Origin: Bacillus sp. SA1-12 | GTDB lineage: Bacteria > Bacillota > Bacilli > Bacillales > Bacillaceae | Assembly: GCF_000981385.1 (NCBI RefSeq) | Contig: NZ_LATZ01000007.1 | Span: forward strand, 62,001-126,000 | Direction: 5' to 3' | Length of the DNA: 64,000 nt | Part shown: positions 32,168 through 41,296 of the stretch, piece by piece | How the letters are laid out: the number at the start of each line of letters is the position of its first letter | Position numbering within the stretch: the first letter of the stretch is position 1 | Position numbers and translations under genes: made by a program | Notes under the pieces: generated by a model | Told to the model about the DNA's origin: nothing | Databases searched by the model: none | Seen by the model: the letters and a program-made list of their open reading frames with translations, nothing else

Positions 32168-33550
32168 ATGCAAGAACAAAAATTGGCAAGAGGTCTTAAA
32201 AATAGGCATGTACAACTCATCGCAATTGGCGGGGCAATTGGAACAGGATTATTCCTTGGATCAGGGAAATCAATCCATTTGGCCGGACCTTCGATTTTAT
32301 TTGCTTATTTGATTACAGGGGTCATTTGCTTTTTAATTATGCGTTCACTTGGGGAACTGCTCTTAAGCAATTTGGATTATCATTCCTTTGTTGACTTTGT
32401 AAGGGACTATTTAGGGAATATGGCAGCGTTTATTACAGGCTGGACCTATTGGTTTTGCTGGATTTCAATTGCTATGGCTGATTTAACGGCTGTTGGTCTA
32501 TATACACAGTATTGGTTCCCTGATGTACCACAATGGGTACCAGGATTAATTGCCCTTGTTGTTTTGCTCGTTATGAATCTAGCAACTGTCAAACTGTTTG
32601 GCGAAATGGAATTCTGGTTTGCCTTAATTAAAGTAATTGCGATTCTGGCACTAATTGTAGTTGGGATTTTCATGATTATAAAAGGAGTTTCTACAAATTC
32701 TGGTACTTCCAGCTTTACGAATCTGTGGAGCCACGGAGGTATGTTCCCTAATGGCATGAATGGGTTTATCCTCTCATTCCAAATGGTCGTGTTTGCGTTT
32801 GTAGGTATTGAACTCGTAGGACTTACAGCAGGAGAAACGAAAGATCCGGAAAAAGTAATCCCAAAAGCGATCAATAATATTCCGATTCGAGTTCTAATTT
32901 TCTACATCGGTGCCCTTTTTGTCATTATGAGTATTTATCCTTGGAACGCCATAAATCCGGCAGAAAGCCCATTTGTTCAAGTTTTCATGGCGATTGGCAT
33001 CGTTGCAGCTGCAGGTATCGTCAATTTTGTCGTTCTAACATCCGCGGCTTCTGCGTGTAATAGTGCTATATTTAGTACAAGCAGAATGGTTTATTCACTT
33101 GCCAAGGATAAGAATGCACCTGTTTCATTAGCGAAGCTTACTTCCCGTAAAGTACCTTCCAATGCATTGTTCTTTTCAATTGTCGTCATTCTTATTGGCG
33201 TTGTTTTGAACTATGTGATGCCTGAGGGAGTATTTACGCTGATTACAAGTATCTCTACCGTATGTTTTATTTATATTTGGGGAATTACTGTTATTTGCCA
33301 TTTAAAATACCGTAAAACAAGACCAGATCTAGCGAAGAAGAATAAATTTAAATTGCCGCTTTATCCATTTTCCAATTACTTAATCCTAGCATTCCTAGCA
33401 TTTGTTTTAGTCGTGCTGGCACTTGCGGAAGATACCCGTGTTGCCTTATTCGTTACACCTGTTTGGTTTATTTTATTGATTGCGATTTATAAGATGCGAA
33501 AACCAGAAGAGAATTATGCTGATCAGGTGAAAAAGGGAAAAGCAGTGTAA
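32168..33550 (+). CDS. Amino-acid permease (D-serine/D-alanine/glycine type)
   Basis: A 460-residue amino-acid/polyamine/organocation transporter with 12 membrane segments. The first helix motif LIAIGGAIGTGLFLGSGKSI and the substrate-site stretch FVGIELVGLTAGETKDPEKV are the hallmarks of the CycA/AapA/YtnA branch that takes up D-Ser, D-Ala, Gly and related residues with protons. The start is the ATG at 32168 with AAGGGG upstream; an open frame extends 280 bp further but lacks a site and is not like the family. The 340-bp leader has a terminator-like hairpin. A strong terminator follows. Exact substrate is inferred. Confidence 0.88.
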   Translation: MQEQKLARGLKNRHVQLIAIGGAIGTGLFLGSGKSIHLAGPSILFAYLITGVICFLIMRSLGELLLSNLDYHSFVDFVRDYLGNMAAFITGWTYWFCWISIAMADLTAVGLYTQYWFPDVPQWVPGLIALVVLLVMNLATVKLFGEMEFWFALIKVIAILALIVVGIFMIIKGVSTNSGTSSFTNLWSHGGMFPNGMNGFILSFQMVVFAFVGIELVGLTAGETKDPEKVIPKAINNIPIRVLIFYIGALFVIMSIYPWNAINPAESPFVQVFMAIGIVAAAGIVNFVVLTSAASACNSAIFSTSRMVYSLAKDKNAPVSLAKLTSRKVPSNALFFSIVVILIGVVLNYVMPEGVFTLITSISTVCFIYIWGITVICHLKYRKTRPDLAKKNKFKLPLYPFSNYLILAFLAFVLVVLALAEDTRVALFVTPVWFILLIAIYKMRKPEENYADQVKKGKAV

Positions 33551-33597
33551 AATTAAGCGGTCATGCAACCAGATTAGAACCAATTAATTGCTAAAGT

Positions 33598-33652
33598 AAA
33601 GGACAGAGAAGGGTAGATGAAATCAGGAATCTACTCTTCTCTGTCCTTTTTG
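33598..33652 (+). terminator. Strong terminator after the permease
   Basis: A 21-bp stem, beginning AAAGGACAGAGAAGG and ending CTTCTCTGTCCTTT, with a 10-base loop and T tail. Confidence 0.95.
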
Positions 33653-33697
33653 TTTGAAGCAGGAGCTACCTTTGTTTATAAAACAAGAACTTACTTC

Positions 33698-33727
33698 TTG
33701 ACTAAAGAATATATTTAAAGATATTAT
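33698..33727 (+). promoter_or_regulatory. Sigma-A promoter of the Rrf2 gene with overlapping dyad
   Basis: TTGACT (33698), 18-base spacer, TATTAT (33722). The spacer holds AATATATTTAAAGATATT, an A/T dyad similar in reverse to the AATATCTTTAA repeats ahead of the next gene. Confidence 0.6.
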
Positions 33728-33761
33728 AGATACATTAAATCTCTAACTAGAAGGTGGGAAT

Positions 33762-34202
33762 ATGAAGTACTCTAAAGCTACGAATTATGCACTCCACACA
33801 ATTGTGTATTTGGCTCTTTTACCGACTGGAAAAACAATAGGTGTAAAGTCGTTGGCGGAAGTTCAAAAAGTGTCACCTACGTATCTTTCTAAAGTATTAA
33901 CCAAATTAGTTAAATCCGGTTTTATTGAGTCAGGCACAGGGGTTAATGGAGGATATAAATTAATCAAAGATCCAAAGAATATTACATTTTTAGATGTCAT
34001 ACATGCAATAGAGGGAACAACGTCATTGTTCCATTGCAGTTTAGATAATAGTGTACATGATAGAGAAAATTGTCTTATTGAGAAAGAAATGAATGAAGCC
34101 GAGCAAAAGATGGAAGATTATCTAAGACTTAAAACGATTGAACATGTAATACAAAAGATTGGTAAAGAGATGGTAGATCATTTACATTCTGTAGTTAATT
34201 AA
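33762..34202 (+). CDS. Rrf2-family transcriptional regulator
   Basis: A 146-residue winged-helix regulator of the Rrf2 (IscR/NsrR/CymR) family. The N-terminus MKYSKATNYALHTIVYLALL and the helix-turn-helix KVSPTYLSKVLTKLVKSGFI with the wing GTGVNGGYKL are diagnostic. Only two Cys lie in the usual cluster region (FHCSLDNSVHDRENC), against three in iron-sulfur-binding members, so cluster binding is doubtful, while thiol sensing is possible. AGAAGGTGGGAAT precedes the ATG. A thioredoxin-reductase-like flavoprotein follows 70 bp later and is likely its target. Confidence 0.9.
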   Translation: MKYSKATNYALHTIVYLALLPTGKTIGVKSLAEVQKVSPTYLSKVLTKLVKSGFIESGTGVNGGYKLIKDPKNITFLDVIHAIEGTTSLFHCSLDNSVHDRENCLIEKEMNEAEQKMEDYLRLKTIEHVIQKIGKEMVDHLHSVVN

Positions 34203-34228
34203 TTTTTTTTAACCTAATTACAGACTCT

Positions 34229-34251
34229 AAATATCTTTAATATCTTTAATT
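34229..34251. promoter_or_regulatory. Direct repeat of AATATCTTTAA before the flavoprotein gene
   Basis: AATATCTTTAATATCTTTAA, two overlapping copies, 22 bp ahead of the start. The same word occurs inverted in the Rrf2 promoter (33708-33725), so both could be Rrf2 sites. Confidence 0.45.
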
Positions 34252-34272
34252 AAATGAAATGAGTTGGGAAAA

Positions 34273-35178
34273 ATGATTATCGATTGTGCAATAATAGGAG
34301 GCGGCCCCGCAGGATTGAATGCGGCTCTTGTATTAGGGAGAGCGAGAAGAAGCATTATTCTCTTTGACAATGACCAACCAAGAAATGCTGTTACACATGA
34401 GTCGCACGGATTTATTACTAGAGATGGCGTTTCACCAAGGGAATTCAGAGACTTAGCTCATCATGATATTAGGAAATATCCGTCAGTAAACATAAAAAAA
34501 TCAAACGTTTTAGAGATAAACAGGGAAAGTCATTCTTTGTTTAAACTAATAACTGATGATGGCGAGTCGTACTTAAGCAGAAAAATAATGTTAGCCATTG
34601 GCCTGAAAGAAAAGTTACCTGATGTCAATGGAATTAGGGATTATTATGGGAGAAGCCTATTCAGTTGTCCTTATTGTGATGGTTGGGAATTAAAAGACCA
34701 ACCTCTCGTATTAATTGGGGTAAATAACAATGCTCCCCATCTGGCAAAGATGATTTATCAATGGAGCAAAGACTTGGTTATTTGTACGAATGGCAATAGC
34801 ATCCTTTCAGATACAGAGATGCTGTTATTTAAGAGTAAAGGGATTGGAATTAGGGAAGAACGAATAGCTCACTTAAGTGGTACAGATGGGAAATTAAAAA
34901 AAGTTGTCTTCGAGGACGGTAGAGAATTGAACCGAACAGGAGGTTTCGTAACACCGGAACTAGAGAAGCCTAATGATCTGGCAGATTTATTAGGGTGCGA
35001 AATGAATAAAATAGGCGGAATTATTATAGACGCTCTAGGAAGAACGAATGTAGAAGGGGTATATGCAGCAGGAGATATATCTGCAGGCGGCCCTACACAA
35101 TTAATCATCGCTGCTTCCCAAGGAAGTCGTGCTGCAATGGGGATAAATAGTGATTTAACAATGGAAGAGTTTGAATGA
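34273..35178 (+). CDS. Thioredoxin-reductase-like flavoprotein
   Basis: A 301-residue NAD(P)H/FAD oxidoreductase. FAD-binding GGGPAGLNAAL (about 9-19), the redox pair in SCPYCDGW (Cys-Pro-Tyr-Cys, near 135) and the late FAD contact GVYAAGDISAGGPTQL are intact. The NADPH-binding loop between the domains is GVNNNAPH rather than GGGNSA, as in the atypical branch that includes YumC-like or bacillithiol-related reductases, so it may not be a true thioredoxin reductase; the genuine trxB lies at 60 kb. The start at 34273 is preceded by GGGA; an in-frame TTG at 34264 is also possible. It is probably regulated by the adjacent Rrf2 protein. Confidence 0.85.
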   Translation: MIIDCAIIGGGPAGLNAALVLGRARRSIILFDNDQPRNAVTHESHGFITRDGVSPREFRDLAHHDIRKYPSVNIKKSNVLEINRESHSLFKLITDDGESYLSRKIMLAIGLKEKLPDVNGIRDYYGRSLFSCPYCDGWELKDQPLVLIGVNNNAPHLAKMIYQWSKDLVICTNGNSILSDTEMLLFKSKGIGIREERIAHLSGTDGKLKKVVFEDGRELNRTGGFVTPELEKPNDLADLLGCEMNKIGGIIIDALGRTNVEGVYAAGDISAGGPTQLIIAASQGSRAAMGINSDLTMEEFE

Positions 35179-35214
35179 AAGCTGGACTTTTCATATATGG
35201 TTAGTTCAGATGGC

Positions 35215-35430
35215 AAGCGCTGATTTAGCTTGCATTTTTGTGGAACGGATGCTTATCTTTATTAAAGGCTGTTTTCGCAAACTTTGTTTAATAGTAGTCT
35301 GGAACGGTTGATTGCAGCGAGAAAAGGGCGATTTTCGCTGGGCTGGCGGTGAGTCTACTAGGTAAACGCCTGGGGGTTCCCACCTGTCCCGCTGATCCCG
35401 CAAAAGTCTAACAACCAGCTCCACTCAAAC
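35215..35430. repeat. Degenerate copy of a common Bacillaceae interspersed repeat
   Basis: Within a 388-base gene-free gap. Read on the minus strand it contains CAGCGGGACAGGTGGGAACC, then CAGGCG, later ACTCACCGCCAGCCC and GCAATCAACCGTTCC. This order resembles the GC-rich interspersed element I remember from many Bacillus and Geobacillus intergenic regions. It is recognised from memory only. No coding frame is convincing. Confidence 0.45.
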
Positions 35431-35566
35431 CTAACCAGTTTTCGTCCAGAACCTATATAAAAAATGGCGCTTTCCTAAAAACAAGGATTAGCGCTTTTTG
35501 CTGTTTAAGGAATAATTATATGAAGAAAAAAATGGTAAAATGAAAGAAACCACATGAGGTGCAGAT

Positions 35567-36208
35567 ATGCTTTTAAATGATTATCTAGATAAGAAATTCC
35601 CTAACTTAAAACTTAGCCCGCCATTGTTCTATAACTGGGAAATTGGTATTCGGTTCGAATTAGGGACAGAGATGGAGAGCGGGAATGATGATGAAGATCG
35701 TTCTTACATACAAGGGGTTTATACTAGAGCCATCACTTTATTTAAGTCATTACATTCCCAAGGTGAGGAAATTTATATTGTAGTGGATGTGAATGATTTT
35801 GGAGATCAACGAAGCTTTAAACATAAAGCTGGGGTTTTTTCTAAATATGTCCACGAAAAATTTGTCTTGTATGCTTTAAAGCATGCGGAAATACCCTATG
35901 TTTTTCCAGAAGAAAATGAAGAGGGAAAATATAAAACACATAGATTTATTCTTAAATGTATAACATCTGATATGAAATACATTCCCTTGTTAAAAGCGAT
36001 ATGCAATCAAGATTTGGGAATTCAGCCAAGTATTATTCATAGGGTTTATTTCTTAAATATCAAGAGAGAAACCATTTTTCATGTGTACGATGATCGAGGT
36101 TGTGATTTGCTTGCAACGACGCCTGATTCAATACGAGAGATTTATAACAAATATAACGATTGGATATTAGATTATGACAGGGATCAAATAAACAAGGTAT
36201 TTAAATAA
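35567..36208 (+). CDS. DUF3885-domain protein
   Basis: A 213-residue cytosolic protein of the DUF3885 family. Landmarks are LFYNWEIGIRFELG near the N-terminus, the acidic stretch IVVDVNDFGDQ and HRVYFLNIKRETIFHVYDDRG GCDLLA near the end, which form the conserved core. No catalytic motif, signal or membrane segment is evident. GAGGTGCAGAT precedes the ATG. It stands alone, 60 bp before a HIT-family gene in the same direction. Function unknown; members often occur singly in Bacillus genomes. Confidence 0.82.
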   Translation: MLLNDYLDKKFPNLKLSPPLFYNWEIGIRFELGTEMESGNDDEDRSYIQGVYTRAITLFKSLHSQGEEIYIVVDVNDFGDQRSFKHKAGVFSKYVHEKFVLYALKHAEIPYVFPEENEEGKYKTHRFILKCITSDMKYIPLLKAICNQDLGIQPSIIHRVYFLNIKRETIFHVYDDRGCDLLATTPDSIREIYNKYNDWILDYDRDQINKVFK

Positions 36209-36262
36209 GTTATGTTTGTTTAGTAAGGACCTTCACTAATAGCAAAGAAAGGAAGGTGTCAT

Positions 36263-36748
36263 ATGCGAAAAATAACCTTATCAAATGGAAAAACGATAGA
36301 GGTCACTTGTTTAAGCTGTGCGTTAACAAGTGGTGTAATTGAACCGGATGGCGGGGTGGTCATGGAAACGGACTATTTTCATGCTCATCAAGATGTTGCC
36401 TATCCAATAAAAGGATTAATTATTTTAGCTTCAAAGCGTCATTTTACTTGTTTTGATGAATTAACCGAAGCGGAAAAATTGGATTACATAAATACTTTAT
36501 CGAGAATTCGGCATGCACAAAGAAAAGTCTTAAGGATTGATTATGTATACTATTTTTATAACGAGGACACAACACATCATTTTCACACTTGGATGGTTCC
36601 CCGTTATGAATGGATGGAGAAGTTTGGGCGTTCGGTTGAATCAGTCAGACCAGTTTTACTGCACGCTAGAAATGAAATGAATACCGAAGAAAATAGCAGA
36701 GAGGTTATGAATGCACTTAATGCGTTAAGAGAGGAACTAAGTAAATGA
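36263..36748 (+). CDS. HIT-family protein with altered active site
   Basis: A 161-residue histidine-triad-fold protein, probably a nucleotide hydrolase or transferase. A zinc-type Cys pair CLSCAL is at about 16-21 and the catalytic strand reads THHFHTWMVPR near residue 110. In canonical HIT proteins the motif is His-x-His-x-His; here the third His position is Trp, which may change or abolish hydrolysis. GGAAGGTGTCAT stands before the ATG. It follows DUF3885 closely. The nearest described group is the Ap4A-hydrolase-like branch. Confidence 0.8.
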   Translation: MRKITLSNGKTIEVTCLSCALTSGVIEPDGGVVMETDYFHAHQDVAYPIKGLIILASKRHFTCFDELTEAEKLDYINTLSRIRHAQRKVLRIDYVYYFYNEDTTHHFHTWMVPRYEWMEKFGRSVESVRPVLLHARNEMNTEENSREVMNALNALREELSK

Positions 36749-36898
36749 TTTTGTTTTTATAATGAATGTTGCTTCGTGTACTTCTATCCATAATGAACAA
36801 AGGGACGAGCTTTATACAAGATTGGGTATAATAAAAACATAGAAACAGACACTAAAATATATTAATAATGAAGAAAACAAAGAAAAAGAGGAGATATG

Positions 36899-38368
36899 AT
36901 GACGATAGAAAAAAATGAAGCAGGATGGAACCTAGACAATAGCTATGCCCGGCTGCCGAAATTATTTTTTACGGGCCACAATCCAACCGCAGTAGACTCA
37001 CCCAAGCTGGTCAAATTCAATGAACCGTTGGCAGCAACCCTGGGATTGAACGTTAAAGACTTGCAAAGTGAGGAGGGGGTGGAGGTATTTGCCGGCAACA
37101 GGCTTCCTGAAGGTGCTTCACCTCTTGCACAAGCTTATGCAGGGCATCAATTTGGGCATTTTAATATGCTTGGAGACGGACGTGCGCTGCTGCTTGGTGA
37201 ACAGATCACTCCAGAAGGTGAACGGGTTGATATACAGCTAAAGGGCCCAGGGAGAACACCATATTCCAGAGGCGGAGATGGACGGGCAGCACTTGGGCCG
37301 ATGCTGCGTGAGTACATCATTAGCGAAGCGATGCATGCTCTTGGAATTCCGACCACGCGAAGCCTTGCAGTGGTTACGACTGGTGAGCCCATCTACCGGG
37401 AAACGGAATTGCCTGGTGCCATCCTCACCCGTGTGGCTGCTAGTCATCTGCGTGTCGGCACCTTTCAATTTGCTGCGCAATGGGGCACTGTTGAGGATAT
37501 CAGGAAGTTGGCTGACTATACATTGAAACGGCATTATCCTGACATACCAGCTGATGAGAATCGCTATCTTCGATTCCTTCGGGAAGTGATTGAGCGTCAA
37601 ACTGCTCTAATCACAAAATGGCAGTTAGTAGGCTTTATTCATGGTGTGATGAATACCGATAATATGACGATTAGCGGAGAGACGATTGATTATGGTCCAT
37701 GTGCCTTTATGGATACCTATGACCCGGCAACCGTCTTCAGTTCAATTGACACGCAAGGCCGCTATGCTTATGGGAATCAGTCATACATTTGCGGATGGAA
37801 TCTTGCACGGTTTGCTGAAACACTATTGCCGCTGCTGCATGACGATGAGGAAAAGGCTCTTGAATTGGCTCAGACTGAGATTTCTCATTTTTCAAAGTTG
37901 TATCAGTCAAATTGGCTGGAGGGAATGAGAGCTAAGCTAGGAATCTTTAATGAAGAGGAAGAGGATGAGGCCCTGATTGAAGATCTTCTTAAACTGATGC
38001 ATAAGCATCATGCGGATTTTACAAATACCTTCCGTGCTCTAACGATTGAACGGCATGAGGGTTCAGACCTGTTTGGAACCCAGGAATTTTCTCAATGGAT
38101 GGGACGTTGGCAGGAGAGACTAGGTAAGCAGCTGCAAACGAAGGAATCTTCACTAGAATTGATGCGGAACTCTAATCCATCGGTTATTCCTCGTAACCAT
38201 CGGGTTGAAGAAGCTCTTGCTGCTGCAGTGGAGCAAGGAGACTATAGTGTGATGGAACGGCTTCTCGATGTTTTATCAAAACCATACGAGCATTCGCCTG
38301 AACAAGCTGAATACTGTACAACTCCTGCACCTTCATCTCTGCCATATCGAACATTTTGCGGCACATAA
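36899..38368 (+). CDS. selO: SelO/YdiU-family protein adenylyltransferase
   Basis: A 489-residue pseudokinase-fold enzyme that transfers AMP to protein hydroxyls, a family linked to redox control. Present are the N-terminal [13 protein letters not shown] region, [20 protein letters not shown], the [19 protein letters not shown] loop and the active-site [20 protein letters not shown] stretch with Asn and Asp metal ligands. The C-terminus is RTFCGT, placing a Cys third from the end, where animal SelO has selenocysteine. The length is complete. GAGGAG precedes the ATG; either of two adjacent ATGs (36896, 36899) could be used. A terminator follows. Confidence 0.93.
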   Translation: MTIEKNEAGWNLDNSYARLPKLFFTGHNPTAVDSPKLVKFNEPLAATLGLNVKDLQSEEGVEVFAGNRLPEGASPLAQAYAGHQFGHFNMLGDGRALLLGEQITPEGERVDIQLKGPGRTPYSRGGDGRAALGPMLREYIISEAMHALGIPTTRSLAVVTTGEPIYRETELPGAILTRVAASHLRVGTFQFAAQWGTVEDIRKLADYTLKRHYPDIPADENRYLRFLREVIERQTALITKWQLVGFIHGVMNTDNMTISGETIDYGPCAFMDTYDPATVFSSIDTQGRYAYGNQSYICGWNLARFAETLLPLLHDDEEKALELAQTEISHFSKLYQSNWLEGMRAKLGIFNEEEEDEALIEDLLKLMHKHHADFTNTFRALTIERHEGSDLFGTQEFSQWMGRWQERLGKQLQTKESSLELMRNSNPSVIPRNHRVEEALAAAVEQGDYSVMERLLDVLSKPYEHSPEQAEYCTTPAPSSLPYRTFCGT

Positions 38369-38380
38369 TAAAGAACAATC

Positions 38381-38409
38381 GCTACCCTCAATTATGGGTA
38401 GCTTTTTTT
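38381..38409 (+). terminator. Terminator after selO
   Basis: GCTACCC, eight-base loop, GGGTAGC followed by seven T. Confidence 0.9.
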
Positions 38410-38437
38410 GCATTATTGGATAGGGATATAATGACTG

Positions 38438-38927
38438 GATGATGGTTCATGCAGTGAGCTTTACAAAGGGGCCTTGCTGCATGACATTGGGAAAATTCGC
38501 ATTCCCGATCAAGATTCTCCTAAAACCAGATCGACTAACAGAAGAGGAGTTCACCATCATTAAACAGCATCCAATGATCGGGGCAGCGATTCTATCGAAT
38601 TTAGAGCCGAGAGGATCAATGGTTTATACGATCCAAACAGTCAGATCTCATCATGAAAGAATGAATGGAACAGGGTATCCGGATAGGTTAAAGGGGGAAG
38701 ATATTCCGCTTTTCGCAAGAATTGTCGCGGTGGCTGATTCGTTTGATGCGATGACAAGCTCCCGTTCCTACAGCCCTGAATTATCCTATCAAGGAGCCGC
38801 TGCGGAGCTCATTCGCTGTAAACATACCTTGTTTGACGCATCAGTTGTTGACACGTTTACAGAAATACTTGAAGAATGTGAGTATCGTGTTGAAAATTGT
38901 GAAATAGGGGTTGGCGGGGCAATATAA
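38438..38927 (+). pseudogene. HD-GYP phosphodiesterase remnant
   Basis: The C-terminal part of an HD-GYP cyclic-di-GMP phosphodiesterase-like domain. The metal motif LLHDIGKIRIPD is in one frame and LLKPDRLTEEEF, SHHERMNGTGYPDRL (the HHExxDGxGYP motif) and VADSFDAMTSSRSY in the next, so one extra base lies near 38512 between GAT CAA and ATT CTC. Everything before the first HD helix (sensor domain and start) is missing, and two stops precede the coding sequence. It lies directly after selO's terminator and cannot be expressed as a complete enzyme. Confidence 0.8.
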
Positions 38928-38931
38928 TAAT

Positions 38932-39011
38932 AAGGGGATCAGACCCCTCAAACACAATATAGTAGTAAAATAAATTCCTATATTGGCGTTTGTTTGTGGG
39001 GCCAGACCCTT
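38932..39011. repeat. Long imperfect hairpin between convergent genes
   Basis: AAGGGGATCAGACCCC and GGGGCCAGACCCTT form outer arms; CAAACACAATATAG and CTATATTGGCGTTTG form inner arms around a 15-base loop. About 80 bp in all. It may end both converging transcripts or be a small repeat element. Confidence 0.65.
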
Positions 39012-39077
39012 GTGAGACAGGCTCATTTTTAGATCTAGGTAATACATTGAGCAATTTGTTCTGAAGTGCATTTGTTC

Positions 39078-41231
39078 CTATTCAGTTTGTGTATCAGTAT
39101 TTTGCTCTGTTTCAAAAAGATTTCGTCCTCCCATGCCTCTTGGACCGCCGCCATTACCGCCAAATCCGCCGGAGGGTGCTTCTGTTACACCAGATTCATC
39201 AAGGTATGTGATCATACTTGATAGCGTAAATTTTAACGGTTGTGAGCCTTCTTTATAGTGTGCTGTTTCATACAAGCCATCTTTCTGTTCCCCGCTTAAT
39301 GTGCCGCCTGAACTAATTGTATAGGATTGGCCACTATGGAGGTCTGGTGTACTGATTAGAATGGTTTGATATTGCTTTTCTGGAGCAATCGCAAAGACTT
39401 GTTCACCATTCTCATCAGCTACATAGACGGATGTTCCGGCTTCTTGAAACTCAGAGAAAGTCATCATTACCGCGTTTTGCGATGAATCTTCTGAAATACC
39501 CTGGGCCATACCGCTGCTGCCTGCAGCAACTAGAATGCCTCCCTCCATTAAATAGGATTCGTTATAATCAAGCGAACCATTTCCAGATGAGGTTGGTCCG
39601 TATACAAGTACTGTTCCGCCCGTCTGTTTAATCGCAGTATTCGAATCGAGGCCATCGCCATTTGCATCCACATATAGGTAGCCGCCTTCAATGACTAATT
39701 GACTATCTTCCGTTGTTTCCGTTGTCTCTACTTCAGCTGCGTCTGTTTCTTCTTCTGTTGAACTATTCATACCCATTCGAGGCATTTCCGCATCACTGCT
39801 GCCGCCATTTACATTTACGCCATCATCTTCTGAATGAACATAAATGCTGCCATCAGTAACTGTGATATTTATGCCTTCAATACCTTCTAAGCTCTTTTCG
39901 ACTTTGACGGTTCCTCCGGTAATAGCTACATCTGCACCGCCGTGAATACCGTCATCTCCAGTTGAAACCTTGATTTTACCGCCAGAAATGGTTAGGTTTT
40001 TATCACTATGAAGTGAATCTTCAAGAGAGTCGATGGTAAATGTTCCTCCCGCAATCACGATCTCAGTGCCTGCTTTTATCCCTTTTGTGCTAATTGTATC
40101 CTCTGATTCTGCTTCTTCCGTTGTTTCTTCAGCCGCCATTTGCGGCGGCTCACCACCCGCCGGCATTTCACGGGATGCTTGCAGTTGTTCCTGAATATCG
40201 GGATAGTTCTGTAAAATGGTTTGAATCTCTTCAAAGCTTTTTGCATTTTGCAGTTGTTCTTTTACTTCATCGGAAACTTCTACACCTTCCAACATACGAT
40301 CGATCATTATTGACATATCCTCAGTATTTCCCATAGGACGGTCCATAGGCTGTTCAGTACTTTTAATCGTTTCAGGGCTTCCTCCGCCGGCAATAATCGA
40401 ATATTCTCCGTCTATAACAGTAACAGCCTTTTCAGCTTGTACGCCATCACCTTTTGCTTGAACCGCTACTGAACCGCTCTCCAAAACAATGTTTCCTTTT
40501 GATTCATCCTCATCATTCGAGGCTTTCAAACCATCTCCGTTTGCTGTTACCGAGACCACAGCGTCCTTTACAGCCAATAAGTCCCGGCCAACAATTCCAT
40601 CATCAGCAGATGTAACATCAATCGTACCGCCTGTAATTTTTAAATCGTCACGACTTGTAATGCCATCCTTAAATTGACCCGATACCTTTAACATACCAGA
40701 GCCATTAATCGTTAAATCGTCTTTACTAAAGATGGCAGCTTCTGGCTCATCTGTTTCACCATCTTTATATACATATTCTTTTCCATCAGTAAGAGTATTT
40801 TCAGTATCTTTTTCGAGTGAAACCACGGTTTTATCCGCCTGTTTTATATAAATAGGTGCACTTGTTGAAGAGTGAATCTCCGCGCCATTTAAAATGAGTC
40901 GTACCGTGCCGGCATCCTCTGCATCGACCACGATCTGACCATCCTTTAGTGTACCCTCTACAACATAGGTTCCGGTTGTACGAATCATTATTTGAGAATC
41001 CTCAACAATGACTCCATCATTCTCCTCAACCGTTGCTGTCGTGTTCTCTAATTGAATATAAGTTACCTCTGTATCTTGCCAGCTTGTATACGAATCATCG
41101 CTGTTATACGTGACAAGATTATTAGCAAGCTCTGCAGCATTTGTACTGCTGCTCGGATTGCTGCTGCAACCGCTGGCGAGAATGGAAAGACAAACGAATA
41201 GAGATAAAAACCTAGTCATCCTTTTCTTCAT
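39078..41231 (-). CDS. Cthe_2159-like beta-helix lipoprotein
   Basis: A 717-residue exported lipoprotein. Signal with lipobox LASGC (Cys about 22) leads to a right-handed parallel beta-helix of the Cthe_2159 / carbohydrate-binding PF14262 type, visible as many repeats of the pattern 'I.GG.i.v...DDGI..' (for example GGTIDVTSADDGIVGRDL, GGKIKVSTGDDGIHGGAD, GSIYVHSEDDGVNVNGG). Asp-rich turns suggest calcium sites. A low-complexity insert (about 280-380, Glu/Met/Gln-rich) interrupts the helix. CAAAGGAGGTTAGCAGA precedes the ATG. It is the third gene of a VTC - DUF4956 - Cthe_2159 set; family members bind acidic polysaccharide. Confidence 0.88.
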   Translation of the reverse strand: MKKRMTRFLSLFVCLSILASGCSSNPSSSTNAAELANNLVTYNSDDSYTSWQDTEVTYIQLENTTATVEENDGVIVEDSQIMIRTTGTYVVEGTLKDGQIVVDAEDAGTVRLILNGAEIHSSTSAPIYIKQADKTVVSLEKDTENTLTDGKEYVYKDGETDEPEAAIFSKDDLTINGSGMLKVSGQFKDGITSRDDLKITGGTIDVTSADDGIVGRDLLAVKDAVVSVTANGDGLKASNDEDESKGNIVLESGSVAVQAKGDGVQAEKAVTVIDGEYSIIAGGGSPETIKSTEQPMDRPMGNTEDMSIMIDRMLEGVEVSDEVKEQLQNAKSFEEIQTILQNYPDIQEQLQASREMPAGGEPPQMAAEETTEEAESEDTISTKGIKAGTEIVIAGGTFTIDSLEDSLHSDKNLTISGGKIKVSTGDDGIHGGADVAITGGTVKVEKSLEGIEGINITVTDGSIYVHSEDDGVNVNGGSSDAEMPRMGMNSSTEEETDAAEVETTETTEDSQLVIEGGYLYVDANGDGLDSNTAIKQTGGTVLVYGPTSSGNGSLDYNESYLMEGGILVAAGSSGMAQGISEDSSQNAVMMTFSEFQEAGTSVYVADENGEQVFAIAPEKQYQTILISTPDLHSGQSYTISSGGTLSGEQKDGLYETAHYKEGSQPLKFTLSSMITYLDESGVTEAPSGGFGGNGGGPRGMGGRNLFETEQNTDTQTE

Positions 41232-41296
41232 TCTGCTAACCTCCTTTGTTAAAACTTTGCGTTTGATGGGAAAAAGAAGGGGCTATTGTCCCCTTC

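Noticed and set aside
34273..35178. Second trxB
   Set aside because: It has a CPYC pair but lacks the normal NADPH-binding GGGxS loop, so it was kept as a thioredoxin-reductase-like flavoprotein.
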